The notes beneath the pieces were generated by a model that saw nothing but the letters and a program-made list of their open reading frames with translations, was not told the origin of the DNA and made no database searches. Below are positions 25,806 through 34,992 of a stretch of DNA of 64,000 nucleotides, piece by piece. Numbering within the stretch: position 1 is the first letter of the stretch; each line of letters starts with the position of its first letter. The stretch spans positions 434,001 through 498,000 of the forward strand of contig CAIXZF010000035.1 of NCBI GenBank assembly GCA_903923925.1, written 5' to 3'. The position numbers and the translations under genes are program-made. Source of the stretch: an uncultured Bacteroidales bacterium. Lineage in GTDB: Bacteria; Bacteroidota; Bacteroidia; Bacteroidales; CAIXZF01.

Positions 25806-27485
25806 CTACTTTTTAACCCATTTCAGAGTAGAGGTGCCGGAATTAGTTTTAATATTTACAATATATAAACCATCTGATAATTCAGGAATTGAAGGTTGAA
25901 TTATGTTTTTACCGGCATTTAATTGCTCGCATTGTTCGAAAAGCAGTTTCCCATAAACATCATTTATAGAAATAGTTGCCAAATTATTTTCTCTTACATT
26001 GACAACTAAAACTGGTTGAGATGAAGGATTAGGAAAAAGTTTTGCATTATTGCTAATAGTTTCAGATTCAATACCTGTGGTTATTCCAAGTGCGCCGCCT
26101 GAGGTAATATTTTGTGCATAAATCCCACCGTCAATACGGTCGTCGTCCCAAACAACAACTAATTGATAGGGAGAAAAATCGCCGGTTTGTACTTTATCTT
26201 TATTGCTGTTAACACCACAAATATTTACAGGATTTGTCCACATTGGAAGCCCGTTGTAATCGACTTTAATCGCATACATTAATTCAGCACTGTATCCTCC
26301 TTGCTTGTAAATAATAATTAGCCCGTCGTTAGTACTTGTAATGGAATATGGCAAATAATAAGTTGCGCTGACAGGTAGAACTTTTTTACCATTATTGCCA
26401 AGTAATTTGTTTCCTAAAGCATCGAGGCACTGAATATAAATACCACTTTGACTTTGTGCCCCATCCAATACCTGCATTGAAACCCAAAGGTTACCAGTAC
26501 TGGCATCTTTATCGAAACCATTGCTTAATTTCTGACAAAGAGAATCTCCGGTTTCGGTACCTGTTGGCGACCAAACAACTCCATTTTGATCCATGTGCTG
26601 GGCATAAACATCATTTAAAGAAGCACTTTGCGGATGTGATGTTGTAAAAGCGAAATCAAATCCTCCAGCTCCATCCGGACGAATTCTCGGAAAGAAAAAG
26701 AAAGTGATGGTTTTAGTAGAAACTTTTGAAGGTAAAGCCCAGATTGGATTTCCTCCGGTATCATATCGTTGTGCATACATAGTACACGTAACTCCAGGGA
26801 AATTACCAACTTCTTCAACATACATCATAATAAAATCGCTTGATCCGGTGGGAGCAAAAACTGCCCGGCCATATTTTTTTACTGGATCAGTAACTCTGTG
26901 TACAGCATTCCAGCCAAAACTTCCATTTGCTGTTATTTTCTGGAAAGATATCCATTTTGTGCTGCCAGCAGAAGCATTCCATGCAATAATAACATCGTTG
27001 TTATTCGTTATTCCTATTGTAGGGCTTAAACCGCCACCAGGTGAAAGTGAATCTGTAAGCAGAATGCCATTTGCACCCCAAAGCATAGCGCCTGTTGGAC
27101 TAACTTTATAGGCAACTACTTCCATTGCACCCGTTCGTTCATCCTGAAAAGCAACAATTGCATTTCCTTCTTTGTCTGTTTTAAGATCATAACGGAATAA
27201 AGCTGAATTTTGTGGTTGATTACTCACTACCAATCCTGCCCCAGCCCATAATTTATATCCTTCAGAATCAAGAAGTTGCATTTTTAACTGAAACTGACCA
27301 TTGTACATATCAAACCAGGAAATATACGTTTTACCATCAGGAAGAGATGCGATTAAGGGAGTTGCCTGTTCTGTGCCGCTACTATCCTGCACAATTGTGT
27401 TTTGCATTGGGTTGCTTGTCCATTGTGCAAACAATGAGGTGCCCAGAGTTAAAATAAATACCGGAAGAAGAAAAATTCTTTTCAT
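25806..27485 (-). CDS. Secreted protein of unknown function with T9SS sorting domain
   Basis: About 559 residues from the ATG at 27485 (MKRIFLLPVFILTLGTSLFAQ), which gives a clean signal peptide. An ATG 27 bp further upstream would add nine residues. The body has several repeated strand patterns with DAxG and FQDERTGA elements, which suggests a beta-propeller-like fold. The last ~75 residues form a type IX sorting domain (KLFPNPSSQPVLVV to STLKWVKK), which directs export through the outer membrane and anchoring or release. No catalytic motif was identified. Confidence 0.75.
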   Translation of the reverse strand: MKRIFLLPVFILTLGTSLFAQWTSNPMQNTIVQDSSGTEQATPLIASLPDGKTYISWFDMYNGQFQLKMQLLDSEGYKLWAGAGLVVSNQPQNSALFRYDLKTDKEGNAIVAFQDERTGAMEVVAYKVSPTGAMLWGANGILLTDSLSPGGGLSPTIGITNNNDVIIAWNASAGSTKWISFQKITANGSFGWNAVHRVTDPVKKYGRAVFAPTGSSDFIMMYVEEVGNFPGVTCTMYAQRYDTGGNPIWALPSKVSTKTITFFFFPRIRPDGAGGFDFAFTTSHPQSASLNDVYAQHMDQNGVVWSPTGTETGDSLCQKLSNGFDKDASTGNLWVSMQVLDGAQSQSGIYIQCLDALGNKLLGNNGKKVLPVSATYYLPYSITSTNDGLIIIYKQGGYSAELMYAIKVDYNGLPMWTNPVNICGVNSNKDKVQTGDFSPYQLVVVWDDDRIDGGIYAQNITSGGALGITTGIESETISNNAKLFPNPSSQPVLVVNVRENNLATISINDVYGKLLFEQCEQLNAGKNIIQPSIPELSDGLYIVNIKTNSGTSTLKWVKK

Positions 27486-27604
27486 GTTAGTTGAATTGGA
27501 GTTGTTAAACAAAGATAATTGTAATTTTTGAACACTATTCGCTGAGAGAATAATATTCTACTTTCAACTTTCATTAATTTTGCAGATGATAAACAAGCAT
27601 TCTT

Positions 27605-28012
27605 ATGAAAAAATCAGGCATTATACTTATTTTTCTTTTCCTTTTTATTGCTGTAAAATCACAAACAGTTGATACAACAATAAAGAAGCTTCCAGTAGAA
27701 CATTTTCAAGAAATTCTGAAGGGAACTTACACTGACACTCTTTCAACTCACATCTGGATTTTTGGCAACACAGACTGCCACAGATGCGAAGAACTGCATA
27801 CTCTTTTTTTGGAGCGCAACTTACCGTGGATTGAATACGATATGCATGATCCTAATAATATCAATCTTGCTTACGATTTGGTAAAAAATGCAGAAAAGTC
27901 AGAGAAGTTGTCTTTTTCGTTTCCGATTGTGGTTGTAAATACCAAACTGTATTACAATGTGGCTGATTTAAAGGTACTTGCTGATCAGATTAAAGCAAAT
28001 TTTAAACCGTAA
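27605..28012 (+). CDS. Exported thioredoxin/glutaredoxin-like protein
   Basis: 135 residues with a signal peptide (ending near VKSQ). The redox motif C58-H-R-C61 lies in FGNTDCHRCEEL, and the cis-proline appears in FSFPIVVVN. Length and motif fit a glutaredoxin-like fold. It probably acts on disulfides in the periplasm. It stands alone, convergent with the SpoIID/LytB gene with no gap. Confidence 0.75.
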   Translation: MKKSGIILIFLFLFIAVKSQTVDTTIKKLPVEHFQEILKGTYTDTLSTHIWIFGNTDCHRCEELHTLFLERNLPWIEYDMHDPNNINLAYDLVKNAEKSEKLSFSFPIVVVNTKLYYNVADLKVLADQIKANFKP

Positions 28013-29173
28013 TTATTTTTTCTGTGGAATCATTGATGTATCAAATGGAGCAATTCTAACATCTTTGTAATAGAATTTGATAATTTCCTCGAAATTGTAG
28101 CCTTTGTTTACCATATTGATTGCTCCTTCCTGGCTTAAACCAACTCCATGGCCGAATCCTTTACCTTTAAAAATGAGGATATCACCATCCGGAATAATAT
28201 CAAAATATGTTGATTTCAGGTTAAAATCACTTCTAATGTTCTTTAATGGTATTGTATCGCCGAAATTTTTCTTTCTGTCTTTTTGTTTGAAATGCAAGGC
28301 TTGTGACCTTTTAACACTATCATTTATTGGATATTTGTATTTTACTTTCAGATAGTTAAGCCATTCTTTGGCAGGAATACGTTTTTCCCAGCAAGCCATG
28401 GGCATAGTTGAGCTAAACGTATCTTTTATCGACCGAAGATAGGGAGATTGCAAACTCCAGACATCTTCTGAATTGGTTGTTTCTCCACCACTGTTTGAAT
28501 GAAAAGCTGCCGAAATTGGCCCTCCCGCGCTGTCTACAATCACCAAACCGCGTGTGTCAAGCAATGCTTCAAGCACATCTCTGTTGGTGCATACACCCCT
28601 GTAAAGCTGACAATGCACCTGGTCGCACTGATGAAATTTTTCGAGTTCATGCTTCCGCATATTCCGGATAGCATATGTTCTGGAAATCATACACTGTATC
28701 TTATAGAATTCCGTTGATTTCCCGGCACCAGCCTCCGATAAAACAGCACCAGCCACAAAATTCTCAAGTTCAACATGATTAATCATGTATAATTCTCCGC
28801 CTGATACATATAATTTCAGATAATCCTGATACTTTCGTTCCTCCTTCCCGTTTCTTACTTTAAGTAGGCATTCCCCATTTTCCGGAACGAGTCTTATAGT
28901 ATCAAAAATACCTATTGTGGCATCAAGTTTCGCCATTTTTATCTTTTTCCCGAGTACTTTAAATGTAGTCGTTATACTTTTGCTAAGTTCAGAAACTTGT
29001 TTGTCCTGACTGAAAACCTGATATTTACCTTGTGCCGGTACTATGGTGATAGTTTTGATATTTCTGTGTGCAAAAATTCGGACATTCAGATAAAGTGAAT
29101 CAGCACTTAGGGAATATGGAATAAAAGAAAAAAAGAGTATTAAAATTAATGGGTAAAAGATTGATTTTTGCAT
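28013..29173 (-). CDS. SpoIID/LytB-domain protein
   Basis: 386 residues with a signal peptide (ending near LSADS). The SpoIID/LytB domain spans about 120-385: EAGAGKSTEFYKIQCMISRTY, the AAFHSNSGGETTNSEDVW motif and the C-terminal GKGFGHGVGLSQEGA. Members are lytic transglycosylases or amidase activators that act on peptidoglycan stripped of peptides. It follows lpxB by 46 bp on the same strand and may be the last gene of that operon. Confidence 0.87.
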   Translation of the reverse strand: MQKSIFYPLILILFFSFIPYSLSADSLYLNVRIFAHRNIKTITIVPAQGKYQVFSQDKQVSELSKSITTTFKVLGKKIKMAKLDATIGIFDTIRLVPENGECLLKVRNGKEERKYQDYLKLYVSGGELYMINHVELENFVAGAVLSEAGAGKSTEFYKIQCMISRTYAIRNMRKHELEKFHQCDQVHCQLYRGVCTNRDVLEALLDTRGLVIVDSAGGPISAAFHSNSGGETTNSEDVWSLQSPYLRSIKDTFSSTMPMACWEKRIPAKEWLNYLKVKYKYPINDSVKRSQALHFKQKDRKKNFGDTIPLKNIRSDFNLKSTYFDIIPDGDILIFKGKGFGHGVGLSQEGAINMVNKGYNFEEIIKFYYKDVRIAPFDTSMIPQKK

Positions 29174-29219
29174 GGCAACAATAGGAAACGGGGTTGTTGA
29201 AAATAAAAATTCCGGAGAA

Positions 29220-30344
29220 TCAGCTTTTGCTGAGGTACATCACAATTTCTTCAGCTGTTCTTAACGAGGCTCCGCTACCACCAAGTAATTTTCTGAGTTC
29301 TTTGTAATCATCTTTGATGCGTTGTCTTTCAGAATCATCGGTTAGAAGTCGGTCGAATTCTGATATCAGGCTGTTCATGTTTAAGTCATTCTGAATCAGT
29401 TCTTTCACAACAGGCTTGTCCATAATCAGATTAGGAAGGCCTATGTATTTTACATCAACTATTCTTTTAGCAATAGCGAATGAAATAGCTCCTCCTTTGT
29501 AACAAATTACTTGTGGAACCCCGAATAATGCAGCTTCAAGAGAAGCTGTCCCCGAAGTAATTGCTGCAATATGAGCATGTTTGAAAAGGTCGTAAGTTTG
29601 ACCATAAAGTACCTTAATTACCGAATTCCCAAGGATTTGCCTGTATAGATTTTTATCCACACTTGTTACTCCCGAAACTATCCATTGATAATCATTCTTA
29701 TATTTATTGTATACAGAAAGCATCAAGGGAAGTATCTTTGAAATTTCCTGTTTTCTGCTACCTGGAATAACTGCAATAATTGGTTTATTATTCAGACCAT
29801 TTCTGGAATAAAAATCATCGTTTTTTTCCGGTTTATTGATCTCAGGAATAACATCTAATAAGGGATGTCCAACAAAATTTACATCATATCCATAAGTTTC
29901 ATAGAATTTCTTTTCAAACGGAAGAATCACAAACATGCGGTCAACAACTTTTTTGATTGTATGAATTCTGGATTTCTTCCAGGCCCATACCTGCGGCGAA
30001 ATGTAATAAAAGACCTTTAGCCCAATTTTATGAGCGAATTCAGCGATTCGAAGATTAAAACCCGGATAATCAACTAATATTATTGCATCAGGTTTATAGG
30101 CAAGAATGTCCTCTTTGCAGAATTTAATATTGCCCGTTATTGTCTTCAGGTTCATAAGAACTTCGGTAAATCCCATGAAAGCCAAATCTCTGTAATGTTT
30201 AACGAGGACTCCTCCAAGGCTTTGCATTTTGTCGCCGCCCCAGAATCGAAAATCAGCCTCTTTATCTTTTTCAATAAGAGCTTTCATAAGGTTTGAGGAG
30301 TGAAGATCTCCGGATGCTTCACCTGCGATAATATAGTATTTCAT
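29220..30344 (-). CDS. lpxB: Lipid-A-disaccharide synthase
   Basis: About 374 residues from the ATG at 30344 (MKYYIIAGEASGDLHSS). The longer open frame would overlap the upstream gene. The conserved motifs are AGEASGDLH, WGGDKMQSLGG, YISPQVWAWKKSR, AVIPGSRKQEI and TSGTASLEAALFGVPQV. LpxB joins UDP-diacylglucosamine and lipid X to make the lipid A disaccharide, at the inner face of the inner membrane. It lies 2 bp after the small membrane protein gene. Confidence 0.93.
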   Translation of the reverse strand: MKYYIIAGEASGDLHSSNLMKALIEKDKEADFRFWGGDKMQSLGGVLVKHYRDLAFMGFTEVLMNLKTITGNIKFCKEDILAYKPDAIILVDYPGFNLRIAEFAHKIGLKVFYYISPQVWAWKKSRIHTIKKVVDRMFVILPFEKKFYETYGYDVNFVGHPLLDVIPEINKPEKNDDFYSRNGLNNKPIIAVIPGSRKQEISKILPLMLSVYNKYKNDYQWIVSGVTSVDKNLYRQILGNSVIKVLYGQTYDLFKHAHIAAITSGTASLEAALFGVPQVICYKGGAISFAIAKRIVDVKYIGLPNLIMDKPVVKELIQNDLNMNSLISEFDRLLTDDSERQRIKDDYKELRKLLGGSGASLRTAEEIVMYLSKS

Positions 30345-30346
30345 GC

Positions 30347-30661
30347 CTAATAATATTTCAGTCCTGGTAAATGGATTTGAACCCAAACACTTTTCAACAG
30401 AAAAAAGGCCAATACCCAGGCAAAAGTGATAAGCAGGATACCCTTCCCTGTTTCATGCAAACCTTTTCCTGAAAAGAAGTATCGTAGCAGCACAAAATTG
30501 GCAGCTATTCCAAGCATAGCAAGAGAACTCTGTTGTAAAAACGGATAAAGTCCAAAAACTGTGACGATTAACCAGATTAACCCATATAAAACCAGGAAGG
30601 TGATAGGAGGTGAAACAGCGGCAATCTTCATTCCAAGATAAATATCATCTTTCTTAAACAT
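30347..30661 (-). CDS. Small inner-membrane protein between surE and lpxB
   Basis: 104 residues with three hydrophobic segments (about 15-37, 44-60 and 73-91). It overlaps the end of surE by 8 bp and ends 2 bp before lpxB, so it is clearly co-expressed with them. No known domain was recognised. Proteins of similar size and position occur in other Bacteroidota, but the role is unknown. Confidence 0.75.
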   Translation of the reverse strand: MFKKDDIYLGMKIAAVSPPITFLVLYGLIWLIVTVFGLYPFLQQSSLAMLGIAANFVLLRYFFSGKGLHETGKGILLITFAWVLAFFLLKSVWVQIHLPGLKYY

Positions 30662-31424
30662 GATTTTCGAGGTCTTTAAGTTGATTAATAACAGAATGAG
30701 CTGTCATATCGAGCTGAATAGGTACAACTGAGACAAAGTTATTCTGCAGTGCCCATTCATCGGTACCTTCCTCTGCATCAATACTTACAAAACTTCCGGC
30801 AAGCCAATAGTACGGTTTATTTCCCGGATCGAAGCGTTCTTCAAGAAGTTCATCCCAATACCCTTTTCCCATGCGGCAAACTTTTATCCCTTTAATCTGA
30901 TCAGCAGGAACAGCGGGGATATTAACATTCAGGCAAGTATATTTTGGGATCCCATTTTGTAAAACCTGTGAAATAATTTTTCTGATGTAGGATTCTCCCG
31001 GCTTGAAATCTGCGTTGTGCGAATGATCGAGTAATGAAAATCCTATAGCAGGTACACCAATCATTGCTGCTTCGTTTGCAGCAGCCATTGTACCTGAGTA
31101 AAGAATATTAATTCCTGCATTCGATCCGTGATTTATTCCAGAAACCACTAAATCAGGGCGGGCTTTCAGCACCACCTTTTCTCCAAGTTTCACTGCATCA
31201 ACTGGAGTCCCACTGCAACTGTATTCAGCATAGCCATCTTCTTTGTGAATCATTTTATAGCGAATCGGGCTGGCAACTGTTACAGCATGGCTCATGCCTG
31301 ATTGAGGTTTATCGGGTGCAACAACTACGACATGCCCAAATTCACGCACAATTCCAATCAATGATCTGATACCCGGAGCATGAATGCCATCGTCGTTTGT
31401 TACCAGTATTAGAGGTTTTTTCAT
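30654..31424 (-). CDS. surE: 5'/3'-nucleotidase SurE
   Basis: 256 residues. The metal-binding NDDGIHAPGI motif is at residues 10-19, followed by SGTPVDAVKLG and VSGINHGSNAG, all diagnostic for SurE, a cytoplasmic phosphatase of nucleoside monophosphates. It is in the envelope operon between the DUF502 gene (17 bp) and the small membrane protein gene (8-bp overlap). Confidence 0.94.
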   Translation of the reverse strand: MKKPLILVTNDDGIHAPGIRSLIGIVREFGHVVVVAPDKPQSGMSHAVTVASPIRYKMIHKEDGYAEYSCSGTPVDAVKLGEKVVLKARPDLVVSGINHGSNAGINILYSGTMAAANEAAMIGVPAIGFSLLDHSHNADFKPGESYIRKIISQVLQNGIPKYTCLNVNIPAVPADQIKGIKVCRMGKGYWDELLEERFDPGNKPYYWLAGSFVSIDAEEGTDEWALQNNFVSVVPIQLDMTAHSVINQLKDLENHV

Positions 31425-31441
31425 CTTTTAATAATTTTATT

Positions 31442-32023
31442 TTACGGTTTGTTTGAGCCTATTTCCGTGACACCTGCAGTTAAAATAAATTTCATAACTT
31501 CTGTTGACTGGGCTTCGAGTGCAGTGACATTTGTAGCCGGAACTAAAAAAAGATTGCCGGAAAAGGCATATGAATGAGGTAAATAAACAGCGATCATTTC
31601 TTTTCCCAGGCCAATTCTTTCTAAATCTCTGTTGGTTACAAACCCTAATTTGTAGAGCATCCCGTTTTCAGATATTTTTACGAGGACAGGTTCTTTAAAT
31701 TTACGTTTATCGCCTACCACAGCAGTCATAAATTCTTTAACAGGAGTATAAATGAGATTGAGTAATGGTATTCTGCGAATAAGATCTTCAAGAAATGCCA
31801 ACAGGGGTTTAATTATTATTGTTGAAGCGAGAACTCCAAACAGTGTTATTGATACTACAACGAGAATTAAACCTAGCCCCGGAATTTTTAGATATGGGAA
31901 AAGCTTATCAAAAAACTCAATAGTATTGTAAATAACATAAACAGTGATAGTTACAGGTGTAATAAAAAGCAATCCCTGTACAAAATACTTTAAAAAAGTT
32001 GCAAAAATACTTTTTGGTTTCAT
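31442..32023 (-). CDS. DUF502 family membrane protein
   Basis: 193 residues with two hydrophobic segments near the N-terminus (about 12-33 and 48-75) followed by a soluble domain. LFITPVTITVYVIY and the RRIPLLNLIYTPVKEF segment are typical of DUF502. The function is not established. It is on the same strand as maf and surE with gaps of 63 and 17 bp. Confidence 0.87.
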   Translation of the reverse strand: MKPKSIFATFLKYFVQGLLFITPVTITVYVIYNTIEFFDKLFPYLKIPGLGLILVVVSITLFGVLASTIIIKPLLAFLEDLIRRIPLLNLIYTPVKEFMTAVVGDKRKFKEPVLVKISENGMLYKLGFVTNRDLERIGLGKEMIAVYLPHSYAFSGNLFLVPATNVTALEAQSTEVMKFILTAGVTEIGSNKP

Positions 32024-32086
32024 TATTATTTTATTGAATCGAGTGTTTCTTGTTAAACAGATTGAACTTAATTTACTCAGAATTAA

Positions 32087-32707
32087 TTAGTATTCAATGT
32101 CCCGTTTTGTAGTCTGTATTTCTATAAAGTATTCAAGTTGTTCATAAAACTTATGGGTAGGAAAACCCATTACGTTATAGAAAGAACCTACAATTTTTTC
32201 AACACCTACATAGCCCATCCATTCCTGTACACCATATGAGCCCGCTTTATCATAGGGTTTGCATAATTCAATATAATGATATAATTGTTTGTCGGTCAAT
32301 TTTTTGAAATATACTTCTGATCGGTCTGTAAATGAATTTTGGCGAAAAGCAGATTTCAGGCAAATGCCAGTAAAAACTTCATGCATTGAACCAGAAAGAG
32401 TTCTCAGCATGTTAAAGGCTTCGTCTTTATCAACAGGCTTCCCCAATACCATTTCATTATGCCAGACAATTGTATCCGCAGTAATCAAGATCTGATCTTT
32501 TTCAAGCTCTTTATCCGTAAATGCTGACGCTTTAAGTTCGCAAAGGTACTTTGCTATTGCATCTGCCTGTAAGTCAGGAGGGTAAATTTCATAAACTGCT
32601 CTCACAGAAACTTCAAAATCAAATCCCATTTCTTTGAGTAATTGTTGACGTCTCGGCGATTTAGAAGCGAGCACGTATCTGTAAGATTTAAATATATCAG
32701 GGATCAT
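32087..32707 (-). CDS. maf: Maf-like nucleoside triphosphate pyrophosphatase
   Basis: 206 residues. It shows the Maf signature ASKSPRRQQLLKEMG near the N-terminus, LITADTIVW with the catalytic aspartate, and the C-terminal KAGSYGVQEWMG and GSFYNVMGFP segments. These proteins hydrolyse dTTP, UTP or modified nucleotides. The gene is 4 bp downstream of the UbiA-type gene. Confidence 0.92.
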   Translation of the reverse strand: MIPDIFKSYRYVLASKSPRRQQLLKEMGFDFEVSVRAVYEIYPPDLQADAIAKYLCELKASAFTDKELEKDQILITADTIVWHNEMVLGKPVDKDEAFNMLRTLSGSMHEVFTGICLKSAFRQNSFTDRSEVYFKKLTDKQLYHYIELCKPYDKAGSYGVQEWMGYVGVEKIVGSFYNVMGFPTHKFYEQLEYFIEIQTTKRDIEY

Positions 32708-32711
32708 AAAA

Positions 32712-33662
32712 CTAATTAAAGGAAAGAAATAACAGATTCAAAACCCCGGAGAGCAGAACAAATTTCAAAATATTTTCTGAAGCTGAAAATTTCGAAAAAA
32801 CGAAAGTTTTATTCAGATTCAGTATAACTATCAGCATTGGAACCTCTACGAATAGTCCGATGTAAAGAATGTTTAACCAGTTGTTCTTTCCTGCTATTGC
32901 TGGAAGGAAAAGCATTATCAGCAAAGCAGTTAGTAAGGTGATGATTATCAATACCAGATTTGTTTTTTTTAAACCCAGTCTAATGGGAAGTGTTTTGCAC
33001 TGATAAAGTCCATCTCCTTTAATGTCAATACAATCTTTGATTATTTCACGGATTAAGTGGATTAGAAATGCAAAACCAGCATATATCAAAATAGTTCTGT
33101 TGATAAAATGGAAAGAAGGGATTAATGCAGAGAAATTCACCGGATATTTCTGAAGAGCGTAGAATTCATACAGCCATACAATAAGTGGAACCACAGTCGC
33201 AAGTAAAGCTATTACTATATTTCCTAAAAGAAGGCTTCGTTTATATTTTGAAGAATAGAACCATAATACTGCAGATATTGCTGCTTGGATCCCAATTAAT
33301 TTTATCGAACCTGCATACCATGATGCGATTAATCCGGCAAATAAACCAGAAGCAGTAAGATAGATATGAATAGATGGAGCCTTTTTTAGCGGAATCATTC
33401 TGGTAAGTACCATTTTTTGCGGTTTGTTTACAGTATCAATCCGCACATCAAAAAAGTCATTAATAACATAACCGCCGGCAGCAATCAGAATAGAAGAAAC
33501 AACTAATAAAATAAAACCTGGCAGTGGCAAACCAAAAGGAATCCCTGAATTATTATATACAGATCCTATCAGACAATATCTCACAAGACATTGTGTCAAT
33601 AAAATCAACAAAAGATTTTTCCAGCGGATTAGTAAAAGGAGTGCTATGAAGTTATGCATCAT
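32712..33662 (-). CDS. UbiA-family prenyltransferase
   Basis: 316 residues with about nine membrane segments. The first aspartate-rich motif is NDFFDVRID (68-76) and the second is IKDCIDIKGD near 210. UbiA enzymes attach prenyl chains to aromatic or glycerol-phosphate acceptors. In Bacteroidota this group is often annotated as geranylgeranylglycerol-phosphate geranylgeranyltransferase, but the acceptor cannot be decided here. It is 5 bp after the kdsC-like gene. Confidence 0.85.
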   Translation of the reverse strand: MMHNFIALLLLIRWKNLLLILLTQCLVRYCLIGSVYNNSGIPFGLPLPGFILLVVSSILIAAGGYVINDFFDVRIDTVNKPQKMVLTRMIPLKKAPSIHIYLTASGLFAGLIASWYAGSIKLIGIQAAISAVLWFYSSKYKRSLLLGNIVIALLATVVPLIVWLYEFYALQKYPVNFSALIPSFHFINRTILIYAGFAFLIHLIREIIKDCIDIKGDGLYQCKTLPIRLGLKKTNLVLIIITLLTALLIMLFLPAIAGKNNWLNILYIGLFVEVPMLIVILNLNKTFVFSKFSASENILKFVLLSGVLNLLFLSFN

Positions 33663-33667
33663 TTTGA

Positions 33668-34189
33668 TTACCAGATAAAAGCTTTGTCAGTAAACCATTT
33701 TTCCTGAACCTTCATAACTTGTTCAATAACATCACGGGCACAACCTTCACCACCTTTAAAGTTGCTGATATAAGCTGAAATATTTTTAATCTCATTTGCG
33801 GCATCAGCCGGACATGCTGCCACGCCAACAGTTTGCATTACAGGGTAATCAGGGATATCGTCGCCCATGTATAAAATTTCTTCATCTTTTAGTTCATGCT
33901 CAGCTTTATACTCATTATACTTCAAAAGTTTATCCCCGATTCCAAGAAAAACATCCTGAATTCCCAAGGGAAGAAATCGTAAGCGAACTGAGTCTGATTT
34001 GCCGCCAGAAATAATTACGATACGGTAGCCCATTTCCCGGGCATGCTTGAGTGCATAACCATCCTTCACATTTGCTGTTCTTAACAATTCGCCAAATTCA
34101 TTGATAATTACAGTGCCATCTGTTAAAACGCCATCGTAATCGAAAATTATTGTTGTAATGTGTTTAAGAAGAGCCTTGTAGTTCGACAT
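33668..34189 (-). CDS. kdsC: KdsC-like HAD phosphatase (Kdo-8-phosphate phosphatase)
   Basis: 173 residues, the typical length of the tetrameric KdsC group. Motif I is IIFDYDGVLTDG, motif II contains VIISGGKS, and the C-terminal metal motif is YMGDDIPDYPVM. KdsC removes phosphate from Kdo-8-phosphate in lipopolysaccharide synthesis. The neighbouring lpxB in the same operon supports this. Related HAD members act on other sugars, so the specificity is inferred. Confidence 0.85.
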   Translation of the reverse strand: MSNYKALLKHITTIIFDYDGVLTDGTVIINEFGELLRTANVKDGYALKHAREMGYRIVIISGGKSDSVRLRFLPLGIQDVFLGIGDKLLKYNEYKAEHELKDEEILYMGDDIPDYPVMQTVGVAACPADAANEIKNISAYISNFKGGEGCARDVIEQVMKVQEKWFTDKAFIW

Positions 34190-34209
34190 AATTATCTTTT
34201 AAAATTGAA

Positions 34210-34992
34210 TTAAAATTTCTTATTTGCTTTCAAAATGGAGTTTGTGATAACTTCATAAAATTCTTTATATGCAGGATAAGAATCCAACATTTTAAGATGT
34301 GCATCTATCGTAGTTTTATCTCCACGGATTGCAGGTCCGGTTTGAGCTTGTAGCGGACCAATCCTGCCTGCTTTCCTGGCTGTTTCCATTATCAGAGGAT
34401 GGATAATCTCAAAATCAATTTTCTGATCTTTAAGAATTTCTTCAGCAACCATGTACATATAGTTCGAAAAGTTTGAAGCAATAACTGCCGCCAGATGAGC
34501 AACTTTTCGTTGTTCTGAAGAAAGCTTCTTAACGTTTGTAGTTAATTTAAGCGCAAGATTGTTAATTAATTGCAGATCATCTGAATTATTAGCTTCAACA
34601 CATATTGGCAGATTTCTGAAACTCAGGTTATGTCCTTTGGAGAAAGTTTGAAGTGGGTAAAATACACCATGCCTGTCAGAAAAGGGTGCCAGGATTTCAA
34701 TAGGTGTTGTTCCGGCAGTATGAGCTACAAGCTTATGGTGATGTTGCCATTCATTTGAAATCGACCTTAATTTCTCATCGGGGACGCAAAACAGATAAAA
34801 ATCAGATGAATCTTCAATTTTATCAATTGAGCAGACATAAGTAGCTAATACATCAGTGCTTAAACGTTTCGCATGAGCAGAAGTGCGGCTGCAAATCTGG
34901 TTTATTGAAACTCCTGCTTTGAAAAATGCCAAAGCCAGTCTCGTGCCCACATTTCCGGCACCGATAATTGTTAATGATCTGATTTCTTTCAA
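34210..34992 (-). CDS. DUF2520/Rossmann-like oxidoreductase family protein
   Basis: 260 residues. The N-terminal Rossmann motif is IIGAGNVGTRLALAFF. The C-terminal helical domain has HLAAVIASNFSNYMYM and GPAIRGDKTTIDAHL, as in DUF2520 proteins related to NADP-dependent dehydrogenases such as P5C reductase. The substrate is unknown. The ATG overlaps the stop of the ccmF-like gene by 4 bp. Confidence 0.87.
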   Translation of the reverse strand: MKEIRSLTIIGAGNVGTRLALAFFKAGVSINQICSRTSAHAKRLSTDVLATYVCSIDKIEDSSDFYLFCVPDEKLRSISNEWQHHHKLVAHTAGTTPIEILAPFSDRHGVFYPLQTFSKGHNLSFRNLPICVEANNSDDLQLINNLALKLTTNVKKLSSEQRKVAHLAAVIASNFSNYMYMVAEEILKDQKIDFEIIHPLIMETARKAGRIGPLQAQTGPAIRGDKTTIDAHLKMLDSYPAYKEFYEVITNSILKANKKF